Positions 1-5,654 of a stretch of DNA of 5,658 nt are shown in pieces. A program made the position numbers and the translations under genes. Position 1 is the first letter of the stretch, and each line of letters starts with the position of its first letter. The notes below the pieces were generated by a model that was not told the origin of the DNA, searched no databases, and was given only the letters and a program-made list of their open reading frames with translations. Source of the stretch: Clostridia bacterium (lineage in GTDB: Bacteria; Bacillota_A; Clostridia; Christensenellales; Aristaeellaceae); contig JAGBAU010000167.1 of NCBI GenBank assembly GCA_017938785.1, positions 1 through 5,658 of the forward strand. The letters run 5' to 3'.

Positions 1-2
1 CC

Positions 3-233
3 GCAGAATTCATGACTATCGAAGAGGGCTTGTGCGTTCAAATAATGCACTCTGGGCCCTTTGATGACGAGCCCGCAACAGTTGCCTTGATGGATGCCTA
101 CTTGGAACAGAACGGATATGTAAACGACTTCAACAAAAACAGGTTGCATCATGAGATTTATATGTCCGATGCAAGAAAGGTCGCTCCCGATAAATGGAAA
201 ACCGTCATTCGGCATCCGATTAAAAAGGCATAA
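3..233 (+). CDS. GyrI-like small-molecule-binding domain protein, C-terminal fragment (5' end outside window)
   Basis: This is the last 76 codons of a protein that resembles the GyrI-like/effector-binding family (COG4832-type, usually around 200 residues). The frame is open to the left edge, with Ala-Glu-Phe codons before the Met at 12, so that Met is most likely internal and the gene is cut by the window edge rather than starting here. Family-like features are the segment EEGLCVQIMHSGPFDDEP, a helix-like stretch around an EQNGY motif, and the C-terminal block HHEIYMSDARKVAPDKWKT followed by VIRHPI, a typical ending for this group. Related domains bind amphipathic or drug-like small molecules, either alone or as the effector domain of AraC/MerR-type regulators; which applies here cannot be told without the missing N-terminus. 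GC content is about 45% by hand count, well below the downstream genes. The family assignment is fairly firm, the specific role unknown. Confidence 0.75.
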   Translation, partial: AEFMTIEEGLCVQIMHSGPFDDEPATVALMDAYLEQNGYVNDFNKNRLHHEIYMSDARKVAPDKWKTVIRHPIKKA

Positions 234-316
234 CCAATTTAAGTTTATCAACCAGATTTAGAGCGCACTTCTATCATCCATAGTGTATCGTGCGATGTGT
301 GATTTTGCACCGCACC

Positions 317-345
317 AAAGCTTCCCTTTGCACAAGGGAGTCTTT
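317..345 (+). repeat. Imperfect inverted repeat (weak hairpin)
   Basis: AAAG at 317-320 pairs with CTTT at 342-345. After one mismatch (321/341) and a G-U pair (322/340), TCCCTT at 323-328 pairs with AAGGGA at 334-339, leaving a 5-nt loop. There is no T-run after it beyond the CTTT of the stem itself, so it is a poor terminator. The CTCCCTT/AAGGGAG type of arm recalls dispersed intergenic repeats common in clostridial gut genomes, but a single copy in this window cannot show that. It may be a decayed repeat or chance. Confidence 0.3.
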
Positions 346-367
346 CCGAAACCGGCACATCTTGCAA

Positions 368-400
368 AAACCGACCTGTGATTACATCACAGGTCGGTTT
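368..400. terminator. Probable (possibly bidirectional) rho-independent terminator, 15-bp perfect stem
   Basis: AAACCGACCTGTGAT (368-382) is the exact reverse complement of ATCACAGGTCGGTTT (386-400), with a 3-nt loop. Read on the + strand, the stem ends in GGTTT and is followed by AACTGTTTTA, an interrupted T-tract that could end transcription of the GyrI-like gene, whose stop is 135 nt upstream. Read on the - strand, the stem is followed directly by TT, giving a five-T run, so termination could also work in that direction. No minus-strand gene is seen nearby. A symmetrical protein-binding site is a less likely alternative. The stem is certain from sequence; its function is inferred. Confidence 0.62.
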
Positions 401-480
401 AACTGTTTTACGGCCACCCGACTAACGGGAAGGCTTTTAGTTTTAACCCGTCCGCGGTATTTGTGTGATTCACCCGGGCG

Positions 481-486
481 TATAAT
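481..486 (+). promoter_or_regulatory. Candidate -10 box of the MATE gene promoter
   Basis: A perfect TATAAT lies 30 nt before the ATG at 517, a spacing that would give a short untranslated leader. No good -35 hexamer is present at 16-18 bp upstream; the nearest partial match, TTGTGT at 461-466, would leave only a 14-bp spacer. There is also no TG extension. The -10 match and its placement between the hairpin at 368-400 and the gene support a promoter, but a weak or activator-dependent one. Confidence 0.5.
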
Positions 487-516
487 GGAACCAATAAACC
501 GACGGGAAGCGATTCC

Positions 517-1848
517 ATGTTTACCAAGAAGCAAATCTGGAGCCTGGTCATTCCGCTGATGGTGGAGCAGGTGCTCACCTCGCTCATGGGTACGGCGGAC
601 ACCATGATGATCTCCTGCGCGGGCTCGGCGGCCATCTCCGCGGTATCCCTGGTGGACTCCATCAATGTATTGATCATCTATATATTCTCCGCCATGGCCA
701 CCGGCGGCGCGGTCATCTGCGCCCAGTACCTGGGCAGAAGCCAGAAGGAAGAGGCCAATGAAACCGGAAAACAGCTGATTCTCACGGTGCTGGGACTTTC
801 TCTGTTTGTAACGCTGTTTATTGTGGCGCTGCGCGGGCCGCTGCTCAGGCTGATCTTCGGCCGGGTGGAGGCGGACGTCATGGAGAACGCCCTGGTGTAC
901 CTGCTGATCACCGCGCTGTCCTATCCCTTCATCGCGCTGTACAATGCGGCGGCGGCGCTGTTCCGCGTGGACGGCAAATCCCGCCTGACCATGGTGGTCT
1001 CCACGGTGGCGAACATCGTCAACGTGGTGCTGAACGCCCTGTTTATCTTCGTCCTGGATATGAGCACAGCGGGCGCGGCGCTGGCAACGCTGGCCTCCCG
1101 CATCGTGTGCGCGGTGGCGGTGCTGTATTACCTGCGCCAGCCCCGCCAGTCCATCGTGGTGCGGGATTACCGCAGGTTCCGGCCCGACATGAAGCGCATC
1201 TGGCACATCGTGTCCGTGGGCGTGCCCAACGGCATCGAAAACGGCATGTTCCAGTTCGGCAAGCTGGCCATCCAGTCCACGATCTCCACCCTGGGCACCG
1301 TGGCCATCGCCGCCCAGGCGATGACGTCGGTTCTGGAGGGCTTCACCAGCCGCCCGCCGGAGGGCATCGGTCTGGGTATGATGACCATCGTGGGCCAGTG
1401 CATCGGCGCGGACCGGCCGGATGAAGCCCGCAAATACATCCGCCAGTTGACCCTCTATGCGCATATCGCGACCGCCGTCGTATGCGTTCTGGTTGCCCTG
1501 CTGGTGCGCCCCATCACCATCCTCGCAGACATGGAGCCGGAGGCCGCCGATCTTACGGTGCGGCTCACCTATGTGGTCTGCCTGGTGAAGGCGCTGATCT
1601 GGACCTATTCCTTCATTCCGGCCTACGGACTGCGCGCCGCGGGCGACCTGCGCTTCTGCATGATGGTCTCCGCATCCACCATGTGGCTCTGCCGCGTGGT
1701 GATCGTCACGGTGCTCATCCGCGGCTTCGGCTTCGGCCCCATGGGCGTGTGGATCGGCATGTTCTGCGATTGGGCGGTGCGCGGAACGCTGTATACCCTG
1801 CGCTTTCGCAGCGGCAGGTGGGCCACCAAGAAGGTCATTCGAACCTGA
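517..1848 (+). CDS. MATE family efflux transporter
   Basis: This 443-residue integral membrane protein has the length and character of MATE (multidrug and toxic compound extrusion) antiporters, which use an Na+ or H+ gradient to export cationic drugs or metabolites across the cytoplasmic membrane. It opens with the typical first helix, IPLMVEQVLTSLMGTADTMM (12-31), followed by SAAISAVSLVDSI. Other family landmarks are a VLNALFIF helix (171-178) followed by AGAALAT (185-191), a long polar linker around residues 208-228 joining the two six-helix halves, PEGIGLGMMTIVGQCIGA (281-298) with a following RPDEARKYIR loop, and GLRAAGDLRF (371-380) in the C-terminal half. About 12 hydrophobic segments can be seen. 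The ATG at 517 is chosen because the family's N-terminal helix starts just after it; the preceding GGGAAG is only a modest ribosome binding site. The gene stands alone, with its own -10 box upstream and a hairpin after its stop. Substrate is not predictable from sequence. Confidence 0.95.
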   Translation: MFTKKQIWSLVIPLMVEQVLTSLMGTADTMMISCAGSAAISAVSLVDSINVLIIYIFSAMATGGAVICAQYLGRSQKEEANETGKQLILTVLGLSLFVTLFIVALRGPLLRLIFGRVEADVMENALVYLLITALSYPFIALYNAAAALFRVDGKSRLTMVVSTVANIVNVVLNALFIFVLDMSTAGAALATLASRIVCAVAVLYYLRQPRQSIVVRDYRRFRPDMKRIWHIVSVGVPNGIENGMFQFGKLAIQSTISTLGTVAIAAQAMTSVLEGFTSRPPEGIGLGMMTIVGQCIGADRPDEARKYIRQLTLYAHIATAVVCVLVALLVRPITILADMEPEAADLTVRLTYVVCLVKALIWTYSFIPAYGLRAAGDLRFCMMVSASTMWLCRVVIVTVLIRGFGFGPMGVWIGMFCDWAVRGTLYTLRFRSGRWATKKVIRT

Positions 1849-1859
1849 TCCGTTTTTCC

Positions 1860-1890
1860 ATCCCGCGCATGCTTGACGCATGCGCGGGAT
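1860..1890 (+). terminator. 13-bp perfect hairpin after the MATE gene (terminator or operator)
   Basis: ATCCCGCGCATGC (1860-1872) and GCATGCGCGGGAT (1878-1890) are exact reverse complements separated by a 5-nt loop, TTGAC. The stem is GC-rich, begins 12 nt after the transporter stop, and is followed by TTGTCCTAT, only a poor T-tract. It is well placed to end MATE transcription, but efficiency may be partial. The loop and right arm also overlap the promoter of the next operon, so it could instead, or also, be a palindromic operator. Confidence 0.6.
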
Positions 1891-1902
1891 TTGTCCTATA
1901 AT
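1873..1902 (+). promoter_or_regulatory. Sigma-A-type promoter of the yigZ-trmL operon
   Basis: TTGACG (1873-1878, five of six consensus bases) and TATAAT (1897-1902, perfect) are separated by 18 bp. Transcription should begin near 1908-1911, giving a leader of about 20-25 nt before the yigZ ATG at 1933. The -35 hexamer sits in and at the edge of the loop of the preceding hairpin, and the whole right arm of that hairpin lies within the spacer and last -35 base. Confidence 0.75.
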
Positions 1903-1932
1903 GAAATGAAACTTTGAAAGAGTGGTGGTTCC

Positions 1933-2580
1933 ATGGCGCTCAAGCCCTACAAGACGCTGATCAGGCGCGCGGATGATTTCTTCATCGTCAACAAATCCCG
2001 CTTCATCGGCTACGGCTGTCCCTGCGAAACCGAGGAGGAGGCCCTGGCCTTCCTGTCGGAGATCCGCACCAAGCATAAGGACGCCACTCACAACTGCTAT
2101 GCCTATATCATCGGCGCCAACATGGGCATCATGCGCTACAGCGACGACGGAGAACCCGGCGGCACCGCGGGCATGCCCATCATCGAGGTCATGAAGGCCC
2201 GGGGCGTCACCAACTGCGCGGTGGTGGTCACCCGCTATTTCGGCGGCGTGCTGCTGGGCGCGGGCGGCCTGGTGCGCGCCTATTCCCAGGGCGCGGCCAC
2301 GGCGCTGAACGCCTGCGGCGTGGGCGTGATGCACCCCACGGCCCGCTACCTCATGGAGGTGCCCTATCCCATGCTCAGCAAGGTGGAATATTTCCTCAAG
2401 GGCGAGCCGGTGATCGTGGAGGATAAAACCTTCACGGATGTGATTACCCTTACCCTGATCGTCAAGTGCAGCGATGAGGATGGTTTCCTCGCCCGGGTCA
2501 CCAACATGTCCGAGGGCAAGATCGAACCTTTGCGCTATGAGGAGATGTACCTGGCCTGGCCCGAGGAGGAAAACGCATGA
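1933..2580 (+). CDS. yigZ: YigZ/IMPACT family protein (UPF0029 + DUF1949)
   Basis: The product has 215 residues, close to the roughly 204-217 residues of E. coli YigZ and B. subtilis YvyE. The N-terminal UPF0029/IMPACT domain (about 15-125) shows SRFIGYGCPC (22-31), ATHNCYAYI (51-59), DDGEPGGTAGMPI (71-83) and VVVTRYFGGVLLGAGGLVRAY (97-117), all characteristic. The C-terminal part (about 138-198) matches the small ferredoxin-like DUF1949 domain. Eukaryotic relatives (IMPACT, Yih1) act in translation control through GCN1; the bacterial proteins are cytosolic, with a role not firmly established. The ATG at 1933 is preceded by GGTGG (1924-1928), which can pair with the CCACU part of the 16S tail, at a 4-nt spacing: a weak and close site. 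This is the first gene of the operon, directly after the promoter at 1873-1902, and its stop overlaps the next start (ATGA at 2577). Confidence 0.94.
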   Translation: MALKPYKTLIRRADDFFIVNKSRFIGYGCPCETEEEALAFLSEIRTKHKDATHNCYAYIIGANMGIMRYSDDGEPGGTAGMPIIEVMKARGVTNCAVVVTRYFGGVLLGAGGLVRAYSQGAATALNACGVGVMHPTARYLMEVPYPMLSKVEYFLKGEPVIVEDKTFTDVITLTLIVKCSDEDGFLARVTNMSEGKIEPLRYEEMYLAWPEEENA

Positions 2581-3446
2581 TCCGCCATGAAGTTCCCGCA
2601 AACCTCCGGCCGGAGGAGCTGAGCCGCTATTTGAAGCGCGCATGGCCGCTGCTGCCGGGGCATGTGCTCCGTGATTTGCTCAAGAAGAAGGATGTGCGCG
2701 TCAACGGCGTGAAGGCCGGCAAGGGCGACATGGTGCGCGGCGGGGACATGCTTGAAATCTACGCCCCGGCGAAGCACTTCGAGGCCGAAGCAGAGATCAT
2801 CTTCGACGACGGGCATCTGCTTGCCGCCGTGAAGCCCCAGGGTCTGCCTGCGCTTCCTGATCAGGACGGCGTGGGCGCGGATACCATGGAGGTGCGCCTG
2901 CAAAGAACCCATCCCACCGCCCGGCTGTGCCACCGCCTGGACGCGGCCACCGGCGGCGTGATGCTGGCCTCGCTGGATGATGCAACCTTCGACCAGGCCT
3001 TCGAGGCCTTCAAGTCCCATGAAATGAAAAAGACCTACCGGGCGCTTTTGTGCAAGAAGCCGCCCCGGGAGGAGTTGACCCTCAAGGCCCACCTGGTAAA
3101 GGACGCCAAGCGCTCCACCGTGCGCATAAGCGACAAGCCTGTCCCCGGCTCCAAGGAGATCGTGACCCGGGTGAAGCTGCTGGGCGCGGCGGGGGAGGGC
3201 ATGTGGGATGTGGAGCTGGAGCCCGTCACCGGGCGCACCCACCAGCTGCGCGCCCATATGGCCCACATTGGCTGCCCCATCCTGGGGGACGATAAGTACG
3301 GTGACCGCGAAACCAACAAGCGGCTGGGCTTCATGACCCGGCTGTGCCTGTGGTGCGAAACCATGGAGATTCCCAAGGGCAGCCCGCTCTGCGCCCATGT
3401 GGGCGAGAAATTCCACGCGGCTGCGCCCGAATGGTTGAAGAAATGA
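2577..3446 (+). CDS. RluA family pseudouridine synthase
   Basis: This 289-residue cytosolic enzyme should isomerise specific uridines to pseudouridine in rRNA or tRNA. An S4-like RNA-binding domain lies at about 14-62 (LLPGHVLRDLLKKKDVRVNG, then GDMVRGGDMLEIY), followed by the catalytic domain. The signature HRLD is at 119-122, with Asp122 the expected nucleophile. KTYRALL (152-158), TGRTHQLRAHM (218-228) and LGDDKYG (236-242) are the other expected family blocks. The signature reads HRLDAATGG where HRLDxxTSG is usual, and the preceding block is VKPQGLPALP, a variant of the common NKPxGL; catalytic residues look intact. RluA, RluC and RluD subgroups cannot be separated by eye, so no symbol is given. 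Translation starts at an ATGA overlap with yigZ, preceded by a strong GAGGAGG (2563-2569) at 7-nt spacing. Its stop overlaps the next gene's start in the same way. Confidence 0.93.
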   Translation: MIRHEVPANLRPEELSRYLKRAWPLLPGHVLRDLLKKKDVRVNGVKAGKGDMVRGGDMLEIYAPAKHFEAEAEIIFDDGHLLAAVKPQGLPALPDQDGVGADTMEVRLQRTHPTARLCHRLDAATGGVMLASLDDATFDQAFEAFKSHEMKKTYRALLCKKPPREELTLKAHLVKDAKRSTVRISDKPVPGSKEIVTRVKLLGAAGEGMWDVELEPVTGRTHQLRAHMAHIGCPILGDDKYGDRETNKRLGFMTRLCLWCETMEIPKGSPLCAHVGEKFHAAAPEWLKK

Positions 3447-4282
3447 AGAAATTCAATGTTAAAATGCTGGCGCTGGACATCGACGGCACCCTGATGAATT
3501 CCCGGAAGCAGTTCCCGGAGAACAACTGCCGGGCGCTGCAGGAATGTGAGAAAAGGGGCATCAAAATCGCGCTGGTCAGCGGACGCAGCTTCGAACTGAT
3601 GCGCCAGTTCGCCCGCCAGCTGGGTGTGCACCCGCTGTTCGCCGCCTGCAACGGAAGCCGCATCGAGGCCGGCGAATCCGGCCCCACCCTGGCGGAGTTC
3701 ACCTACACCCGCGAAGCGGCCATGCACATCTGTGAAGTGCTGGAAAAGAGCGGCATGTACTTCAATGCCTACCGCCGGGGCAAGTGCTACATGGGCAATC
3801 CCCACGTGCGCGAGGGCCTCGGCCCCCGCTATGCCCATCATATCCCGGGCGTCTGCGGCGAGGAGGGTTTCCTCTATGAAACCGTGTGCGACCGTGACCG
3901 CCTCTGGGACGAGGGCATGAACGACGTCTATAAGTTCCTGGCCATGGGCGCGCCCTATGACCCCGGCTTTGACAAGCTGGCGGAAGAATTGAAGGACATG
4001 AACCTGTCCATCTCCAAATCCTCCAAGCGCAACATCGAATTCATGCCCACCGGCGTGGACAAGGGCTATGCCGTCAACATCCTGTGCGAAAAGACGGGCG
4101 TCGACCCTGCACAGGTCATGGCCTTCGGCGACCAGACCAACGATATTCCCATGCTCAACGCCTCCGGCATTCCCGTCGCCATGGAAAACGGCGAGGATGC
4201 GGTGAAGGCCGTGGCGAAGATCATCGCCCCCATGCACAACCTGGGCGGCGTGGGTCTTGCTCTGGAAGAGTATGTTTTGTGA
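3443..4282 (+). CDS. Cof-type HAD-IIB family phosphatase (first of a tandem pair)
   Basis: A 279-residue HAD-superfamily hydrolase, the usual size for Cof-like phosphatases. These cytosolic Mg2+-dependent enzymes dephosphorylate sugar phosphates, nucleotides, FMN, pyridoxal phosphate or similar small molecules. Motif I is LALDIDGTL, with nucleophile Asp12 and acid/base Asp14; motif II is ALVSGRS with Ser46; motif III is Lys207 in GVDKGYAV; motif IV is GDQTNDIPML with Asp230 and Asp234. A C2B-type cap lies between about 85 and 195. The start at 3443 overlaps the rluA-like stop as ATGA and puts DIDGT at the usual distance from the N-terminus. An ATG at 3431 is also possible (4 extra residues), while the ATG at 3344 would add a non-family leader lying inside the upstream gene. 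The upstream ribosome site (GAAGAA) is weak, which suggests translational coupling. Substrate unknown. Confidence 0.93.
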   Translation: MKKFNVKMLALDIDGTLMNSRKQFPENNCRALQECEKRGIKIALVSGRSFELMRQFARQLGVHPLFAACNGSRIEAGESGPTLAEFTYTREAAMHICEVLEKSGMYFNAYRRGKCYMGNPHVREGLGPRYAHHIPGVCGEEGFLYETVCDRDRLWDEGMNDVYKFLAMGAPYDPGFDKLAEELKDMNLSISKSSKRNIEFMPTGVDKGYAVNILCEKTGVDPAQVMAFGDQTNDIPMLNASGIPVAMENGEDAVKAVAKIIAPMHNLGGVGLALEEYVL

Positions 4283-4288
4283 AGGTAG
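4282..4288 (+). promoter_or_regulatory. Ribosome binding site fixing the start of the second HAD gene
   Basis: AAGGTAG, one base off AAGGAGG, lies 4 nt before the ATG at 4293 (7 nt from its core AAGG). It favours this start over the in-frame ATGs at 4257 and 4272, which lie inside the upstream gene and would add residues before the family's usual N-terminus. Confidence 0.6.
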
Positions 4289-4292
4289 AAAT

Positions 4293-5126
4293 ATGGACAT
4301 CAAACTGATTTTTTCCGATATCGACGGTACCATCCTGCCCCCGAAGGGTAAGGTTTCCCCGGCCACCGTGGAAGCGGTGCGCGCCTGCCGTGAGCAGGGC
4401 GTCGAGTTTGTCATCGCCAGCGGCCGCTGGTATCCTGCTGCGCTGAAGGTGGTCCAGGACCAGCTGGGCATCACCGACGGCTACATGATCATCAGCAACG
4501 GCGGCGCGGTTGTGAAGTGCGACGGCACCGTGCTCATGGAGGGCGGCCTGAACGAAGAACAGGCCCGCGCTGCATGGGAGATTTTGAAGGATGAGCCGGT
4601 CATGGTCACCTGCTATGTGCGCGGCGGCATCTTCCGCCTGCGCGGCCATTACCTCAGCAAGTTCCGCCTGCCTGAAAAGGGCGGCTACTTCTACGGCGGC
4701 AAGTATGAAATTGTGGACGGGGATGAAGCTGCCTTCACCGCAGCCCTTTCCCGCCTGCCCTATAAGATTGAAGCCTACACAGATGATGAAGCCATCCTGC
4801 CCGCCATCCAGAAGAAGCTGGAGGACGCCGGCCTGCAGGTCAATTCCGCCTTCCCCTTCAACCTGGAGATCATGGCCCCCGGCACCGGCAAGGGCGCGGC
4901 TGTGAACTGGCTCACCCGGCACCTGGGCTTCACCCGGGAACAGACCATGGGCTTCGGCGATTTCACCAACGACCTGCCCATGCTGGAAAACGTGGGCTGG
5001 CCTGTGGCGGTGGGCAACGCTCTGGACGAGGTCAAAGCGGTTTGCCGCATCGTCGCCCCCGCCTGCACCGAGGACGGCGTGGCGCAGACCATCCATAAAT
5101 ACGTGTTGGGAGATGAAAAGGTATGA
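4293..5126 (+). CDS. Cof-type HAD-IIB family phosphatase (second of a tandem pair)
   Basis: The 277-residue product has all four HAD motifs: LIFSDIDGT with Asp9 and Asp11 (I), VIASGRW with Ser43 (II), GTGKGAAV with Lys200 (III), and GDFTNDLPML with Asp223 and Asp227 (IV). The C2B cap spans about 80-190. It shares length, motif order and spacing with its upstream neighbour, but the cap sequences differ strongly, so the two probably diverged long ago and hydrolyse different phosphorylated metabolites. The ATG at 4293 follows AAGGTAG and leaves a 10-nt gap after the previous stop, the only non-overlapping junction in the operon. Its own stop overlaps the trmL start (ATGA at 5123). The protein is expected to be cytosolic and Mg2+-dependent; its substrate cannot be named. 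Confidence 0.93.
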   Translation: MDIKLIFSDIDGTILPPKGKVSPATVEAVRACREQGVEFVIASGRWYPAALKVVQDQLGITDGYMIISNGGAVVKCDGTVLMEGGLNEEQARAAWEILKDEPVMVTCYVRGGIFRLRGHYLSKFRLPEKGGYFYGGKYEIVDGDEAAFTAALSRLPYKIEAYTDDEAILPAIQKKLEDAGLQVNSAFPFNLEIMAPGTGKGAAVNWLTRHLGFTREQTMGFGDFTNDLPMLENVGWPVAVGNALDEVKAVCRIVAPACTEDGVAQTIHKYVLGDEKV

Positions 5127-5641
5127 TGCACATCGTGCTCGTAAACCCCGAAATTCCCCAGAACACCGGCAACATCGCCCGCACCTGCGCGGCCACCGGG
5201 GCCAAGCTGCACCTGATCAAACCCCTGGGCTTCGAGCTTTCGGATAAGTATTTGAAGCGCGCGGGGCTGGATTACTGGCACATGATGACCCTGGAGATTC
5301 ATGAATCCTGGCAGGACTTCTGCGAGAAGTACCCGGACGCCCGGCTCCACCTCGCCACCACCAAGGCGCCGCAGGACTACGCCGGCGCGCAGTACCGGGA
5401 TGAGGATTTCCTGGTTTTCGGCCGGGAAACCAAGGGCCTGGCTGAAGAGCTGCTGGCGGATAATTATGATAAGTGCATCCGCATCCCCATGGTGGCGGAT
5501 GCGCGCAGCCTGAACCTTTCCAATTCCGTGGCCATCGTGCTCTATGAGGCGCTCAGGCAGCAGAATTTCCCGAACCTGGCCGCCGCAGGGCACCTGCACC
5601 ACACCAAACCCGAGGGCCCGGAGTGGGCGGATTATGTGTAA
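5123..5641 (+). CDS. trmL: tRNA (cytidine/uridine-34 2'-O)-methyltransferase, SPOUT family
   Basis: A 172-residue SpoU/TrmH-class SPOUT methyltransferase of the TrmL (YibK) type. In E. coli, TrmL methylates the 2'-OH of the wobble nucleotide of tRNA-Leu isoacceptors using S-adenosylmethionine, as a knotted dimer in the cytosol. The sequence shows the N-terminal signature NPEIPQNTGNIARTC (8-22), then LHLIKPLGF (29-37), VFGRETKGL (98-106) and the C-terminal SAM-binding knot block IPM-x-ADARSLNLSNSVAI (121-138). TrmL is usually near 155-160 residues; the extra residues here form a polar His/Glu-containing tail after about 150. Two adjacent ATGs (5123 and 5126) are possible. The first overlaps the HAD gene stop as ATGA, with GGGAG at 5108-5112 and AAAGG at 5117-5121 upstream. 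It is the last gene of the operon visible here. Confidence 0.95.
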   Translation: MMHIVLVNPEIPQNTGNIARTCAATGAKLHLIKPLGFELSDKYLKRAGLDYWHMMTLEIHESWQDFCEKYPDARLHLATTKAPQDYAGAQYRDEDFLVFGRETKGLAEELLADNYDKCIRIPMVADARSLNLSNSVAIVLYEALRQQNFPNLAAAGHLHHTKPEGPEWADYV

Positions 5642-5648
5642 AAACACA

Positions 5649-5654
5649 TTGACA
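5649..5654 (+). promoter_or_regulatory. Possible -35 hexamer of a downstream promoter
   Basis: A perfect TTGACA lies 8 nt after the trmL stop, 4 nt from the window end. The matching -10 would fall outside, so this is only a candidate. If real, it would mark the start of a new transcription unit, and there is no room for a terminator between trmL and it. Confidence 0.3.

Larger units (their letters stand above)
234..516. other. Intergenic region between the GyrI-like gene and the MATE gene
   Basis: This 283-base gap has no convincing gene. It holds a weak hairpin (317-345), a strong 15-bp hairpin (368-400) and a -10 box (481-486). The first part (234-300) is AT-rich like the upstream gene, and composition becomes GC-rich from about 450. 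A short frame of 89 codons (290-559) crosses the promoter and the start of the transporter; its composition and lack of a ribosome binding site argue against it being real. Confidence 0.6.

Noticed and set aside
290..559. An 89-codon + strand frame in the gap before the MATE gene
   Set aside because: It runs through both hairpin arms and the TATAAT box into the transporter, has no ribosome binding site, and its Arg/Cys/Thr-rich product resembles nothing known to me.
1831..1857. T-run at 1853-1857 as the U-tract of a terminator for the MATE gene
   Set aside because: Only a 4-bp AGGT/ACCT stem lies upstream of it, inside the coding end, which is too weak. The 13-bp hairpin at 1860-1890 is far better.
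382..2643. A 753-codon minus-strand open frame opposite the MATE and yigZ genes
   Set aside because: It is rich in His, Gly, Ala, Arg and Asp with no family-like motifs, crosses two recognisable genes, the hairpins and the promoters, and is what antisense frames of high-GC genes look like. The + strand genes have clear family motifs throughout.
3344..3442. An upstream ATG extending the first HAD protein by 33 residues
   Set aside because: The extension lies inside the RluA-like gene in another frame, reads as low-quality sequence and would push the DIDGT motif far from the N-terminus. The ATGA overlap at 3443 is a better start.
3035..4474. A 479-codon minus-strand frame opposite the RluA-like and HAD genes
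   Set aside because: Same antisense artefact: no recognisable domain, and it spans the boundaries of three well-supported + strand genes.
4221..5647. Overlapping minus-strand frames opposite the second HAD gene and trmL
   Set aside because: They are His/Gly/Ala-rich antisense products without motifs, and lie opposite genes with complete catalytic motifs.
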